Shown piece by piece: positions 1 through 7,824 of a stretch of DNA of 64,000 bases. How positions within the stretch are numbered: the stretch's first letter is position 1; each line of letters begins with the position of its first letter. Origin of the DNA: Anaerolineae bacterium (GTDB lineage: Bacteria; Chloroflexota; Anaerolineae; Anaerolineales; Villigracilaceae); assembly GCA_018645405.1 (NCBI GenBank), contig JABGOQ010000072.1:1-64000 (forward strand), written 5' to 3'. The translations under genes and the position numbers were made by a program. The notes under the pieces are model-generated. The model saw only the letters and a list, made by a program, of their open reading frames with translations. It was not told where the DNA came from and ran no database searches.

Positions 1-127
1 CTCTTTTTATTTTGTGTCTTGTTTTAGGGGGGCAGTTCACATGAGAGGCGTTTTTGATTTAATTATTCACGGACACTTTCATCTGATTACAGTGAGATAT
101 CAACAGAGCTTCTACGAGAATATTTTT

Positions 128-856
128 TTAGGCTCTTGATAACTTTTTCTCCAACATCCACAACGTACCTGCAAGAAGAATCAACGCGACGATCTGCGTT
201 GAACGGATTTCGTTAAATATCAGTGTGCTGTCGCCGCGAAAGGCTTCGAGGAAGAGGGTGTATCCGGCGGTGAAGGCGATGAAGGTCAGGAAGGTGATAC
301 CAGCTTGGGGCTGGGCATCCCGTTTGGGAGGCCAGAGCAAGTTTAGGGTCACGAGCGCAGCCAGCATTGTATAAACTTGAGAAGGGTGTTTATTCATCCC
401 CCAAAGCTCAATCGCCCACGGGACGCTGGTCTCCATCCCAAATGCGTTGCCTGAAGAAAGGTTTGAGGTAGCGAATCCGATTGCCAGCATCCCAAAAAAG
501 GGGACGAGGGCATCTAGCGTATTCCACAGCTTCATTTCTTTTTTCTGCCCATAAATCATTGCGCTAATAATGGCTGCGGCTATCCCGCCTGTGACGTCGA
601 GCAAGCCGGGGTTGAGCGAGAGCATATTGAGCGGATTGCTGGTGAAAGCCTGTGGAAAGCGGGCAATATAGGCAATGCGTGCGCCGATTACGCCAGTGAC
701 TAAGGCAATCAGAATAAGGTTTGAGAGTTTTTCAGTAGAAACTTTATACGCCTTTGCGCTTTTTTCAGCGAGGGTGATGCCGATCCAGAGCGAAATGAGA
801 AGCATCAGCCCGGGGGCTTGCAGGGCTATAGGCCCGATTTGGATAATAGGAAACAT
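128..856 (-). CDS. Lgt-like (prolipoprotein diacylglyceryl transferase family) membrane protein
   Basis: A 242-residue polytopic membrane protein with the Lgt fold: an N-terminal helix pair, a GVIGARIAY segment near residues 55-63 and the family signature HPSQVY at 157-162. The family moves diacylglyceryl from phosphatidylglycerol to lipobox cysteines at the cytoplasmic membrane. The catalytic core looks eroded. HGGL is replaced by VTGGI, and in the segment matching GRxGNFxNGE only the Asn (about N132) and the Gly remain, while the Arg and Glu positions read Ala and Asn. Enzymatic activity is therefore doubtful. It lies just downstream of a TlpA-type thioredoxin on the same strand, so a thiol-redox or membrane role tied to that protein is possible. 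Family assignment is firm; function is open. Confidence 0.75.
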   Translation of the reverse strand: MFPIIQIGPIALQAPGLMLLISLWIGITLAEKSAKAYKVSTEKLSNLILIALVTGVIGARIAYIARFPQAFTSNPLNMLSLNPGLLDVTGGIAAAIISAMIYGQKKEMKLWNTLDALVPFFGMLAIGFATSNLSSGNAFGMETSVPWAIELWGMNKHPSQVYTMLAALVTLNLLWPPKRDAQPQAGITFLTFIAFTAGYTLFLEAFRGDSTLIFNEIRSTQIVALILLAGTLWMLEKKLSRA

Positions 857-871
857 AATTTCTCCAAGACT

Positions 872-897
872 CCCCTCTCCGTTTTCTGGGAGAGGGG
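872..897. repeat. Palindromic intergenic repeat (CCCCTCTCC type)
   Basis: Nine-base perfect inverted repeat, CCCCTCTCC (872-880) and GGAGAGGGG (889-897), followed by a G-rich CTGGGGGGAGTGG tail. It sits upstream of the Lgt-like gene, immediately beside a second palindrome. The motif resembles G-rich 'gagaggggctggggg' elements seen in many environmental bacterial genomes (from memory, not searched). Confidence 0.6.
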
Positions 898-915
898 CTG
901 GGGGGAGTGGCTAAG

Positions 916-987
916 AACCGCAGATAAAAAAGGATAAACGCGGATTTATGATTTTTTATCCGCGGTTATCTGTATTCATCTGTGGTT
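916..987. repeat. Long imperfect palindrome (CCGCAGAT type)
   Basis: Two 30-base arms, 916-945 and 958-987, are inverted copies of each other with 24 of 30 positions matching and a 12-base A/T-rich centre. The arms begin AACCGCAGAT and end ACGCGGAT. The element fills the gap between the tlpA-like gene and the Lgt-like gene. There is no U-tract, so it is not a simple terminator; it looks like an extragenic palindromic or MITE-like element. Confidence 0.65.
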
Positions 988-992
988 AAAAT

Positions 993-1535
993 TTAACGAA
1001 GCAATGCTTCAATTCTCGAGTGGATCAATGCTTCAGCGATAGGGCCGCCAATCACCACTTCACTGATTATGCCCTCTTTATCAACAAAAAAGGATGTTGG
1101 TAGTGAGCGCACCTGATAAAGTTGGTTGACTGCGCCATCGTTGTCGAGAACAATCGGAAAACTCAGCCCGTATTCTGTGATAAAAGCATCAATATCGGTC
1201 AGGTTATCTTGAGTTGTGGCATTGACCGCTACGATTATAAAGCCTTCTTCTTCATAATCAGCATAAGCCCGCTGAAAAGCAGGCATTTCAGCGCGGCAAG
1301 GCGGACACCACGTTGCCCAAAAATTGACCAAAACCGCTTGCCCACGCAAATCTGAAAGGGTTACTGCTTCTCCATCAAGAGTTTCCAGCGTGAAATCAGG
1401 CGCAAGAAACCCTTTTTGGGGAGCAGGAATTAATCCTGCCGTTGAACCGCCACTTTTGTCTGCGCTGAGCAATGTCCATATTGCGCCCAGCAATATAATA
1501 CCGATAAATAAAATCCGTCTACGAGATTGTTGCAT
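993..1535 (-). CDS. TlpA/ResA-type membrane-anchored thioredoxin
   Basis: A 180-residue thiol-disulfide oxidoreductase facing outside the cytoplasmic membrane. One N-terminal helix (about residues 8-24, after an RRR stretch) acts as uncleaved anchor. The redoxin domain runs from about residue 45 and carries the active site WCPPC (C77, C80) in the ATWCPPCRAEMP context typical of TlpA/ResA/CcmG. Such proteins reduce disulfides in apocytochromes or envelope proteins. The Lgt-like gene lies downstream on the same strand across a palindromic repeat. A pentaheme cytochrome elsewhere in the window would be one possible client, which is inference only. Confidence 0.88.
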   Translation of the reverse strand: MQQSRRRILFIGIILLGAIWTLLSADKSGGSTAGLIPAPQKGFLAPDFTLETLDGEAVTLSDLRGQAVLVNFWATWCPPCRAEMPAFQRAYADYEEEGFIIVAVNATTQDNLTDIDAFITEYGLSFPIVLDNDGAVNQLYQVRSLPTSFFVDKEGIISEVVIGGPIAEALIHSRIEALLR

Positions 1536-1596
1536 AACTCTCCATTTTCGTCTAAACTGATACTATCTTGTCGTGTTCAAAGGGATATATCTTACT

Positions 1597-2361
1597 ATGC
1601 TTTTCACACAAACTGCGTATATTGGTATCGATCTAACCGGTCGCAAAGCCTTCACTTATGCTGCTCTTAATGCGGATTTAGAACTTCTGGCTTTGGCAGA
1701 TGGTGATCTGGAAGATATTCTGACCTTCATCGGAGGGCAAGCATCAGCTTTTGTGGCAGTTAATGCGCCAGCGAAACCGAATCAGGGACGCGTGCGCGCG
1801 TTGCTCGAATCCAAAAGCCTGACAACAGGCAAATCTGCACTACGCGGGGCTGACATGCGTCTCGCGGAATATGAGCTTCGTCAGCGCGGAATCAAAGTTG
1901 CCGCGACCCCGGCTCATCCTGACCGCTGCCCCTCATGGATGCGCTCTGGATTTGCTCTCTACGAAAAGCTAGCAGGTTTGGGCTTTGTATCGTATCCTGC
2001 TAAAGAGGCAACTCATCAGCTTTTAGAGACACATCCCCAAGCTGCGTTTATCGCCATGGCAGAAGGGAATCTACTCTCCGCATCTGCTCTGGAGGGACGT
2101 TTGCAGCGCCAAACGATTTTATATGTCGAAGGCTTGCAAATCCGTGATCCGATGATCTTTTTTGAAGAGATCACGCGCCACAAACTAAAACAGGGAATCT
2201 TGCCGCTTGAGCAGATTTACGCATCCAGCCAGTTGAATGCACTTCTCGCTGCGTATACTGCTTGGTTGGCGGCAGAAAAGCCCAAAGATACGATATCCCT
2301 CGGTGATGAGGATGAAGGGAAAGTTTATTTACCCGTGAGCAAGTTGAAATCCACGTATTAG
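1597..2361 (+). CDS. DUF429 family protein (predicted RNase H-like nuclease)
   Basis: A 254-residue protein opening with the GIDLTG strand that starts the RNase H-like fold of DUF429, followed by the conserved AVNAPAKPNQG segment, an ETHPQAAF motif and a C-terminal ALLAAYTAWLA helix. The usual Asp before the last helix reads Asn here. The ATG at 1597 is chosen because AAAGGGA lies about 11 bases upstream and the GIDLTG motif follows directly; an in-frame GTG at 1573 is the alternative. The gene is transcribed divergently from the tlpA-like gene. Family members are predicted nucleases without an established substrate. Confidence 0.7.
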   Translation: MLFTQTAYIGIDLTGRKAFTYAALNADLELLALADGDLEDILTFIGGQASAFVAVNAPAKPNQGRVRALLESKSLTTGKSALRGADMRLAEYELRQRGIKVAATPAHPDRCPSWMRSGFALYEKLAGLGFVSYPAKEATHQLLETHPQAAFIAMAEGNLLSASALEGRLQRQTILYVEGLQIRDPMIFFEEITRHKLKQGILPLEQIYASSQLNALLAAYTAWLAAEKPKDTISLGDEDEGKVYLPVSKLKSTY

Positions 2362-2382
2362 CACCCTCTGCCTTTCGAGCAT

Positions 2383-2415
2383 CTCCCCCAAATTCTAAAA
2401 GCGAAATTTAGGGGA
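2383..2415. repeat. Palindrome (CTCCCCnAAATT type), copy 1
   Basis: Arms CTCCCCCAAATT (2383-2394) and AATTTAGGGGAG (ending 2415) pair with one mismatch around a short A-rich loop. A second copy with the same core lies at 37079-37108. No U-tract follows, so this is a repeat element rather than an obvious terminator. Confidence 0.55.
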
Positions 2416-2450
2416 GAATAACAAAGACAAAGTATCCAAAGGAGCAATTA

Positions 2451-2942
2451 ATGTTAAATATTGGCGATAAAGCCCCCGACTTCACCCTTCCTGACGAAAA
2501 CGGGAAGATGGTCTCACTAAGCGATTATGCAGGCAAGTGGCTGGTGGTCTATTTTTATCCAAAGGATGATACACCCGGCTGTACAAAAGAAGCCTGTGAT
2601 TTTACAGAGAATAAGAACGAGTTTGCTGGGCTGAATGCAGAAGTGGTTGGCATTAGCCGTGACAACGCAGAGAAGCATCAGAAGTTCATCGCCAAATATG
2701 ATTTGAACCTAACGCTCTTGAGCGACCCCGACCATATCGTTCACGAAGCCTATGGTGGGTGGGGAACAAAGATTAATTATGGCAAAGAGATTGTGGGCGT
2801 GATCCGCTCAACCTATATTGTCTCGCCCAATGGTGAGATTGCCGCGCTCTGGCGAAAAGTGAATGTGCGCGTAAATCGAAAAACGGGCACGGTGAAGCAC
2901 GCCGATAAAGTAAGAGAGAAATTAGCAGCGTTGCAGGCATAA
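2451..2942 (+). CDS. bcp: Thiol peroxidase of the BCP/PrxQ family
   Basis: A 163-residue cytoplasmic peroxiredoxin that reduces hydrogen peroxide and alkyl hydroperoxides with thioredoxin. The motif DDTPGCTKEACDF places the peroxidatic Cys at 44 and the resolving Cys at 49, the five-residue spacing of atypical two-Cys BCP enzymes. An AAAGGAGCAATTA sequence directly upstream supports the ATG start. Length and full-length similarity are normal for the family. It appears to be a single-gene transcription unit, ended by a strong hairpin at 2947-2986 and followed by a convergent gene. Confidence 0.95.
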   Translation: MLNIGDKAPDFTLPDENGKMVSLSDYAGKWLVVYFYPKDDTPGCTKEACDFTENKNEFAGLNAEVVGISRDNAEKHQKFIAKYDLNLTLLSDPDHIVHEAYGGWGTKINYGKEIVGVIRSTYIVSPNGEIAALWRKVNVRVNRKTGTVKHADKVREKLAALQA

Positions 2943-2946
2943 ATCA

Positions 2947-2986
2947 AAAATCCCCATTTTATTTTAGGAGACGGGGATTTTTCTTT
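2947..2986. terminator. Rho-independent terminator after bcp
   Basis: Stem AAAATCCCC (2947-2955) with GGGGATTTT (2973-2981), then a T-rich tract TTCTTTT. Located between the convergent bcp and GGDEF genes, it could serve both. Confidence 0.85.
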
Positions 2987-2998
2987 TGAGAGTAGTAT

Positions 2999-3967
2999 TT
3001 ACTTGCTGGCTATTTTGCCTCGTCCATCGCTTTTTGCACGATAAACACGCTGGTCGGCTGCTTTGAGCAATGCTTTTGGTGTTTCGCCATCTGTTGGGAA
3101 ATAAGAAATGCCAGCGCTGAAACCGATTGTTACTGGAGGTTCGCCAGGAATCGGGGTTGCGCTCATATCATCCAGTAATTGTTGCACCAACGTGGGGCCA
3201 CGCATTTCATCGATACCCTGTAAAATGAGCACAAACTCATCGCCGCCATAGCGAAAGAGTATATCGGTGGTACGTATGCCATTCATGACGCGTTTGCAAA
3301 ACTCGATCAAAACTTCGTCACCACGCGCATGCCCGTGTGTGTCGTTAACTTCCTTGAAATGATCGAGATCAAGAAAGACAAGTGAAAAACTGTAGTCATA
3401 TCGTTGGGCACGCTCAATTTCTTCAAGGAAACGGAAGTCGAAAGCCTGACGCGATAATGCACCCGTAAGGTGATCGTAGAGACCTGCGCTATATTCGGCG
3501 GGTTTGATCTCGCGCAGGCGAGTGCTAAGCAGGCGGAGTAGCTCTATTCCAAATCCAGGAATTAGCGCGAGAAGTCCTTCAAATTTTTCTTTGCTTAGAT
3601 ATTTTAGATGTGTTTCTATAATAGCCGCAACAGATGCTGTGCGCTGGATATTTTCGAGAAGTGCAATTTCGCCTACAACATGCTCTGGTCTACGAAAGGT
3701 AAGTACGCGTGGCTCTTTGAGATCACCTTGTAAAATAACCAAAATGCCATCATCTATCCAATACAGCCCATTGGCAGCATCACCCTCTAAAAATAGGGTT
3801 TCACCAGGTTCTAAAATCATATCTTCGCCATAGGCTGTTAGAAATTCCTTTAGACCAGAATCAAATTGTGTCTGGTTCTCTAAAGATTTATCGTGCTCAG
3901 GAAAATGCTCATAAGTGCTTTGAATTTTTTCCAATACGTTTTCGGGAATTAGTTTTTTATTTATCAT
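2999..3967 (-). CDS. Diguanylate cyclase with N-terminal cyclic-nucleotide-binding-type sensor domain
   Basis: About 322 residues. Residues about 40-150 form a CRP/cNMP-binding beta-roll (ILEPGETLFLEGD, then GEIALL in the phosphate-cassette region). Residues about 160-320 form a GGDEF domain with DLDHFKEVNDTHGH and an intact active site GGDEF at about 241-245. An RTTD inhibitory I-site lies exactly five residues before it, so product feedback by cyclic di-GMP is expected. There is no helix-turn-helix, so the roll works as an input domain rather than in DNA binding. ATG at 3967 is chosen over an upstream in-frame TTG at 3976. A PilZ effector gene lies at 17639-18037. Confidence 0.9.
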   Translation of the reverse strand: MINKKLIPENVLEKIQSTYEHFPEHDKSLENQTQFDSGLKEFLTAYGEDMILEPGETLFLEGDAANGLYWIDDGILVILQGDLKEPRVLTFRRPEHVVGEIALLENIQRTASVAAIIETHLKYLSKEKFEGLLALIPGFGIELLRLLSTRLREIKPAEYSAGLYDHLTGALSRQAFDFRFLEEIERAQRYDYSFSLVFLDLDHFKEVNDTHGHARGDEVLIEFCKRVMNGIRTTDILFRYGGDEFVLILQGIDEMRGPTLVQQLLDDMSATPIPGEPPVTIGFSAGISYFPTDGETPKALLKAADQRVYRAKSDGRGKIASK

Positions 3968-4018
3968 GGTTTCCAAATTTATAATGAAGAATGCGAACTT
4001 GTTATTTTAGGAAAGAGC

Positions 4019-5083
4019 CTATAGCCGAATTATAGCTCCGCAATACTCGCAAGTGATGCTCTCCATGCCGCGTAGCACAACTTGATTAAAAACCCCACCA
4101 CAAGACGCGCACTGGGTTGGAGCACTCTTTACTTTTGCGGCAAGCTCCTCATCAATTTTAATCGCGCGTGTTGCGTCAAATTCTTTCGCTTTTGCTCTTT
4201 TGAACAGAGTCTTCCAATCGTCTCCGCTTTGCCAAATATGGAGATAAACAGTATCGAAGGGTGCGTCACTCTCACAGCCTACTTCGATAAAATCGTCTTT
4301 ATTCATAAAGCCTTCTTTGCTGGCTTTCGTTTCTTTGATCAATGCGATGGGGGCTTCCCAAAGCAATTTCTGCACCAATTTCTTCTCTGTCGCCACAAAA
4401 AGAACCTTCTTCGTTGCAATCTTTTCTTTCTGTTCGAAAAGTAGACGTTGGTCAGTTAAGTACAAAACACCTTCAGGATCATCTTTGCGTTCCTTGCCAT
4501 CTTTTGCCCAAACCGCCTTGACCGCCATGATCCCAGCTTCAGTTGCCAGCAAATCGAAAGTGGCTTCATCAAATTTTTCTAGCATCTGCTCTAGTTTATA
4601 TAAATGGGATTTGACTTTCTGCACATCGCCGCTAAATTGATCGTATCCACCGCGAATACTTTGTTCCGCTGCTTCAACACGACTTTCCATCGCATCAATA
4701 CGTGACTTCAGCTTGCTTGCCATTGGACGCAACGCTGCCGGCGCACCAGATGTTGCCGCCAACTGCGTAATCTCTCTATCCAACGGGCGCAGTAAGTTTT
4801 GCAACGATCTGGCTTCCTTCTCAATTTGAGTGTTGAGATTGGGCGCAATTTCATCCCACTGCTCAACAAAATCAGCTGCTTTTTCCTCTAAATCCTTTTC
4901 AAAAGCATACCCACGCTCACGTAAGGATTCGATGCGTCTGTCCATCCCACTCACAGAAGTTTGCAAATCTTCCACATTATCTCTAATATCGCTCATTCGT
5001 ACACGTCTTTGCAAATCCTGCAAAGACGATTGTAAACCTCGAATATCACTTTTTACTTGCTCGGCAAGGCTGGGAGTAGCCAT
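4019..5083 (-). CDS. Coiled-coil protein with PH/GRAM-like domain and C-terminal zinc ribbon
   Basis: A 354-residue protein of unknown function. Residues about 1-165 are highly charged heptad-rich helix, predicted coiled coil. Residues about 195-300 (GVLYLTDQRLLFEQKEK onward) resemble bacterial PH/GRAM-like domains. The C-terminus is a zinc ribbon with two CxxC knuckles, C325/C328 and C345/C348. No signal peptide or membrane helix is visible, so it is probably cytoplasmic or peripheral. It lies divergently upstream of the transketolase gene. Coiled coil plus lipid-binding-like fold plus zinc ribbon suggests a scaffold, but that is inference. Confidence 0.7.
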   Translation of the reverse strand: MATPSLAEQVKSDIRGLQSSLQDLQRRVRMSDIRDNVEDLQTSVSGMDRRIESLRERGYAFEKDLEEKAADFVEQWDEIAPNLNTQIEKEARSLQNLLRPLDREITQLAATSGAPAALRPMASKLKSRIDAMESRVEAAEQSIRGGYDQFSGDVQKVKSHLYKLEQMLEKFDEATFDLLATEAGIMAVKAVWAKDGKERKDDPEGVLYLTDQRLLFEQKEKIATKKVLFVATEKKLVQKLLWEAPIALIKETKASKEGFMNKDDFIEVGCESDAPFDTVYLHIWQSGDDWKTLFKRAKAKEFDATRAIKIDEELAAKVKSAPTQCASCGGVFNQVVLRGMESITCEYCGAIIRL

Positions 5084-5277
5084 GAGTTCTCCTTCTTATA
5101 AAAACTTTCCCTAATTCTAACTGATTTTATCCGTTTTCTAAGCAAATCCGAAGTTTGCAAGATTTTCGCACGTTTTAGCTTATCGCAAAATGGTAAAATA
5201 GCAGGGTTATTTCCAAAGAAATTAAAATTCGTGCAATTTGCCGAATTCCTATCATTTGTGATAAATTGAGGCTCCTT

Positions 5278-7263
5278 ATGAAAACAAAAAACCTTCAAGA
5301 ACGTGCTATCAACGCTCTCCGCTTCCTCTCTGCTGACGCAATCCAACAAGCCAATTCGGGGCATCCTGGCCTCCCGATGGGCGCAGCCGCGATGGCATAT
5401 ACCATCTGGACGCGCCACTTGTGTCATTATCCCCAAAATCCCAATTGGTTCGACCGTGACCGTTTTGTCCTTTCAGGTGGGCATGGCTCGATGCTCTTAT
5501 ATTCTCTTCTGCACCTCACGGGCTATGATCTTTCTCTTGACGACCTAAAGAACTTTCGTCAGTGGGGAAGTCTCACGCCTGGGCACCCAGAATATGGGCA
5601 TACACCTGGTGTTGAAGTTACCACAGGTCCTCTTGGGCAAGGATTTGCTAACGGCGTTGGCTTTGCGATTGCAGAATCTCATCTTGCCGCGCGCTTCAAT
5701 CAAATGGGGCAAAAGATAGTCAATCATTATACTTATGCCATTGTTACTGATGGCGATCTCATGGAAGGTGTTGCCTCCGAATCCGCTTCGCTGGCGGGCA
5801 CACTCAAACTTGGCAAACTCATATATTTATACGACGACAACCATATCTCCATCGATGGCTCAACCGATCTTGCCTTTACCGAAGATCGCGCCGCTCGTTT
5901 TGAATCCTACGGCTGGCATGTGCAGACTGTGGAAGATGGAAATAATGTTGACGTAATTGACGCTGCCATTAAGATGGCTAAAGCGGATTCGCGCCCCTCG
6001 ATCATTATGTGCCGTACCATTATCGGATACGGCTCCCCAAACAAACAGGGGACGCATGGCGTTCACGGCGCACCGCTCGGGGACGAGGAACTTGCTTCCG
6101 CTAAAGAGAACTTGGGGTCCGATCCCGAACTTCGTTTTGCTATTGAAGACGACGTGCTCGAACACTATCGTGAAGCCATTCCACGTGGACGTGAACTCGA
6201 AGCCGATTGGAAGATGCGCCTTGAAGCCTACGGTCGTATTGCTCCAACGAAAGGCAAAGAGCTGCAACGTCGTATGGCTGGCAAACTCCCCGAAAATTGG
6301 ACAGATTCCCTCCCCACCTTCGAAGCGAATTCCAAAGGCATGGCATCGCGCGCCGCTTCAGGCAAAGTTTTGAACGCGATTGCTGAAAGCCTCCCCGGAC
6401 TAATTGGTGGTTCTGCGGATTTGGCTCCCTCGAACAAAACCTGGCTGGACGGCTACGATGCTTTTTCTGCTGAAACACCTGCTGGACGCAACTTCCACTT
6501 TGGAGTGCGCGAACATGGTATGGGTGCAATCGTTAATGGGATGGCCGTTCACGGTGGCATTATTCCTTATGGCGGTACTTTCCTCGTCTTTGCGGATTAT
6601 ATGCGTGGCGCGCTGCGTGTAGCAGCCCTCTCGAAATATCCTGCGATCTGGGTCTTTACCCATGATAGCATTGGCGTTGGCGAAGATGGTCCCACACATC
6701 AGCCGATTGAGCATTTTGCCGCTTTACGCGCTATCCCCGGGATGACGGTCATCCGTCCTGCAGATGCGAATGAAACTGCCCAAGCGTGGAAATCTGCCAT
6801 CGAGAATCGCAATGGCACGACGGCCTTAATTCTGACGCGTCAAAATCTGCCGACTTTGGCAGAAGAAACACATGTTGAAAAAGGTGCTTATGTTTTGAAG
6901 GATTTTGATGATAATCCCGAAATTATTTTGATGGCATCTGGTTCGGAAGTCAGTCTGGTTCTTGCTGCTGCTGAGAAACTGGCAGAAGAAGGCGTGAAGG
7001 CGCGCGTGGTATCTGTTCCGTCGCTCGAGTTGTTCGAGAAAGAGGAGCAAGCCTATCGTGAGTCTGTTCTCCTGCCGCAGATCGGGGCGAGACTCGCTGT
7101 CGAAGTGGGAATCGCCCAAGGTTGGTGGAAGTATGTTGGCTCGGATGGCGGCGTTTTATCTATAGAAAAATATGGTGCATCTGCTCCAGCTGGAAAGATT
7201 TTTGAAGAATACGGCTTCACAGTTGAAAACGTGATCGCCAAAGCAAAAGAATTGTTGAAATGA
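5278..7263 (+). CDS. tkt: Transketolase
   Basis: A 661-residue thiamine-diphosphate enzyme of the non-oxidative pentose phosphate pathway, moving two-carbon ketol units between sugar phosphates. Visible signatures are the N-terminal SGHPGLPMG motif, the ThDP-binding GDGDLMEGV...DDN block, [15 protein letters not shown] with the catalytic Glu in the pyrimidine domain, and the C-terminal transketolase domain ending in [21 protein letters not shown] at 5278 is chosen because GAGG lies six bases upstream; an in-frame TTG at 5266 would overlap that site. It overlaps rpiB by four bases, indicating translational coupling. Confidence 0.97.
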   Translation: MKTKNLQERAINALRFLSADAIQQANSGHPGLPMGAAAMAYTIWTRHLCHYPQNPNWFDRDRFVLSGGHGSMLLYSLLHLTGYDLSLDDLKNFRQWGSLTPGHPEYGHTPGVEVTTGPLGQGFANGVGFAIAESHLAARFNQMGQKIVNHYTYAIVTDGDLMEGVASESASLAGTLKLGKLIYLYDDNHISIDGSTDLAFTEDRAARFESYGWHVQTVEDGNNVDVIDAAIKMAKADSRPSIIMCRTIIGYGSPNKQGTHGVHGAPLGDEELASAKENLGSDPELRFAIEDDVLEHYREAIPRGRELEADWKMRLEAYGRIAPTKGKELQRRMAGKLPENWTDSLPTFEANSKGMASRAASGKVLNAIAESLPGLIGGSADLAPSNKTWLDGYDAFSAETPAGRNFHFGVREHGMGAIVNGMAVHGGIIPYGGTFLVFADYMRGALRVAALSKYPAIWVFTHDSIGVGEDGPTHQPIEHFAALRAIPGMTVIRPADANETAQAWKSAIENRNGTTALILTRQNLPTLAEETHVEKGAYVLKDFDDNPEIILMASGSEVSLVLAAAEKLAEEGVKARVVSVPSLELFEKEEQAYRESVLLPQIGARLAVEVGIAQGWWKYVGSDGGVLSIEKYGASAPAGKIFEEYGFTVENVIAKAKELLK

Positions 7264-7712
7264 AAATAGCGATAGCTTGCGACCATGGCGGTTTCCCGCT
7301 CAAAGAGACTGTGATCGATGTAGTATGCGCGGCAGGGCATGATGTTTTTGACCTCGGCACGGACAGCGTGGAAAGCGTCGATTATCCTGATTTTGCTGAA
7401 AAATTGGGGCGTGCTATTCAGTCTGGCGAAGTCGAACGCGGGGTTTTGATGTGTGGCTCAGGGGTGGGAGCGAATATCGCCGCGAATAAAATGAAAGGCG
7501 TTTATGCTGCAATTTGCCATGATACTTACTCGGCGCATCAGGGCGTGGAACACGATGATATGAACGTGCTTTGTCTGGGTGCCAGAATTGTTGGCCCCGA
7601 GCCTGTAAAAGAAATTGTGGAAGCTTTTTTAGGAGCGCGCTTTGTCGGAAATGATGCTGGCGAAGAGCGTCATGCACGCAGAGTAAATAAAGTTAGAATA
7701 TTAGAAGGTTAA
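7260..7712 (+). CDS. rpiB: Ribose-5-phosphate isomerase B
   Basis: A 150-residue RpiB/LacAB-family enzyme that interconverts ribose 5-phosphate and ribulose 5-phosphate. The opening [14 protein letters not shown] motif, the catalytic-Cys region [17 protein letters not shown] and the [27 protein letters not shown] block are all intact. Its ATG overlaps the tkt stop (ATGA), and both enzymes act in the same branch, so they are co-transcribed. A complex palindrome follows before tal. Confidence 0.96.
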   Translation: MKIAIACDHGGFPLKETVIDVVCAAGHDVFDLGTDSVESVDYPDFAEKLGRAIQSGEVERGVLMCGSGVGANIAANKMKGVYAAICHDTYSAHQGVEHDDMNVLCLGARIVGPEPVKEIVEAFLGARFVGNDAGEERHARRVNKVRILEG

Positions 7713-7719
7713 TTTTAAA

Positions 7720-7807
7720 ATCCACGAAGTCACACGAAGGAACACGAAATATTTTTTCGCAAAGCGAAAAAATAAAAACTTAGTGCTTCTTCGTGTCCTT
7801 CGTGGAT
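7720..7807. repeat. Nested palindrome (CCACGAAG type) between rpiB and tal
   Basis: Outer arms ATCCACGAAG...ACACGAA (7720-7748) and TTCTTCGTGTCCTTCGTGGAT (ending 7807) are imperfect inverted copies. Inside lies a perfect hairpin TTTTTTCGC/GCGAAAAAA (7752-7760, 7764-7772). The arms consist of a reiterated CACGAAG word. It occupies nearly all of the gap between rpiB and the tal ribosome-binding site and may modulate downstream expression. Confidence 0.65.
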
Positions 7808-7824
7808 ATTTTTTAGGAGATATT

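Noticed and set aside
41-139. A 32-codon frame with an AGGGGGG sequence upstream of its ATG
   Set aside because: Very short, no recognisable sequence, and its end overlaps the Lgt-like gene from the opposite strand; chance is more likely than a real gene.
5230-5277. TTGCCG-17-ATAAAT as promoter of tkt
   Set aside because: The start point would fall within five bases of the start codon, leaving no room for the GAGG ribosome-binding site.
7783-7824. Upstream GTG start for transaldolase
   Set aside because: It would translate part of the palindromic repeat, and a strong AGGAGA site lies just before the ATG at 7825.
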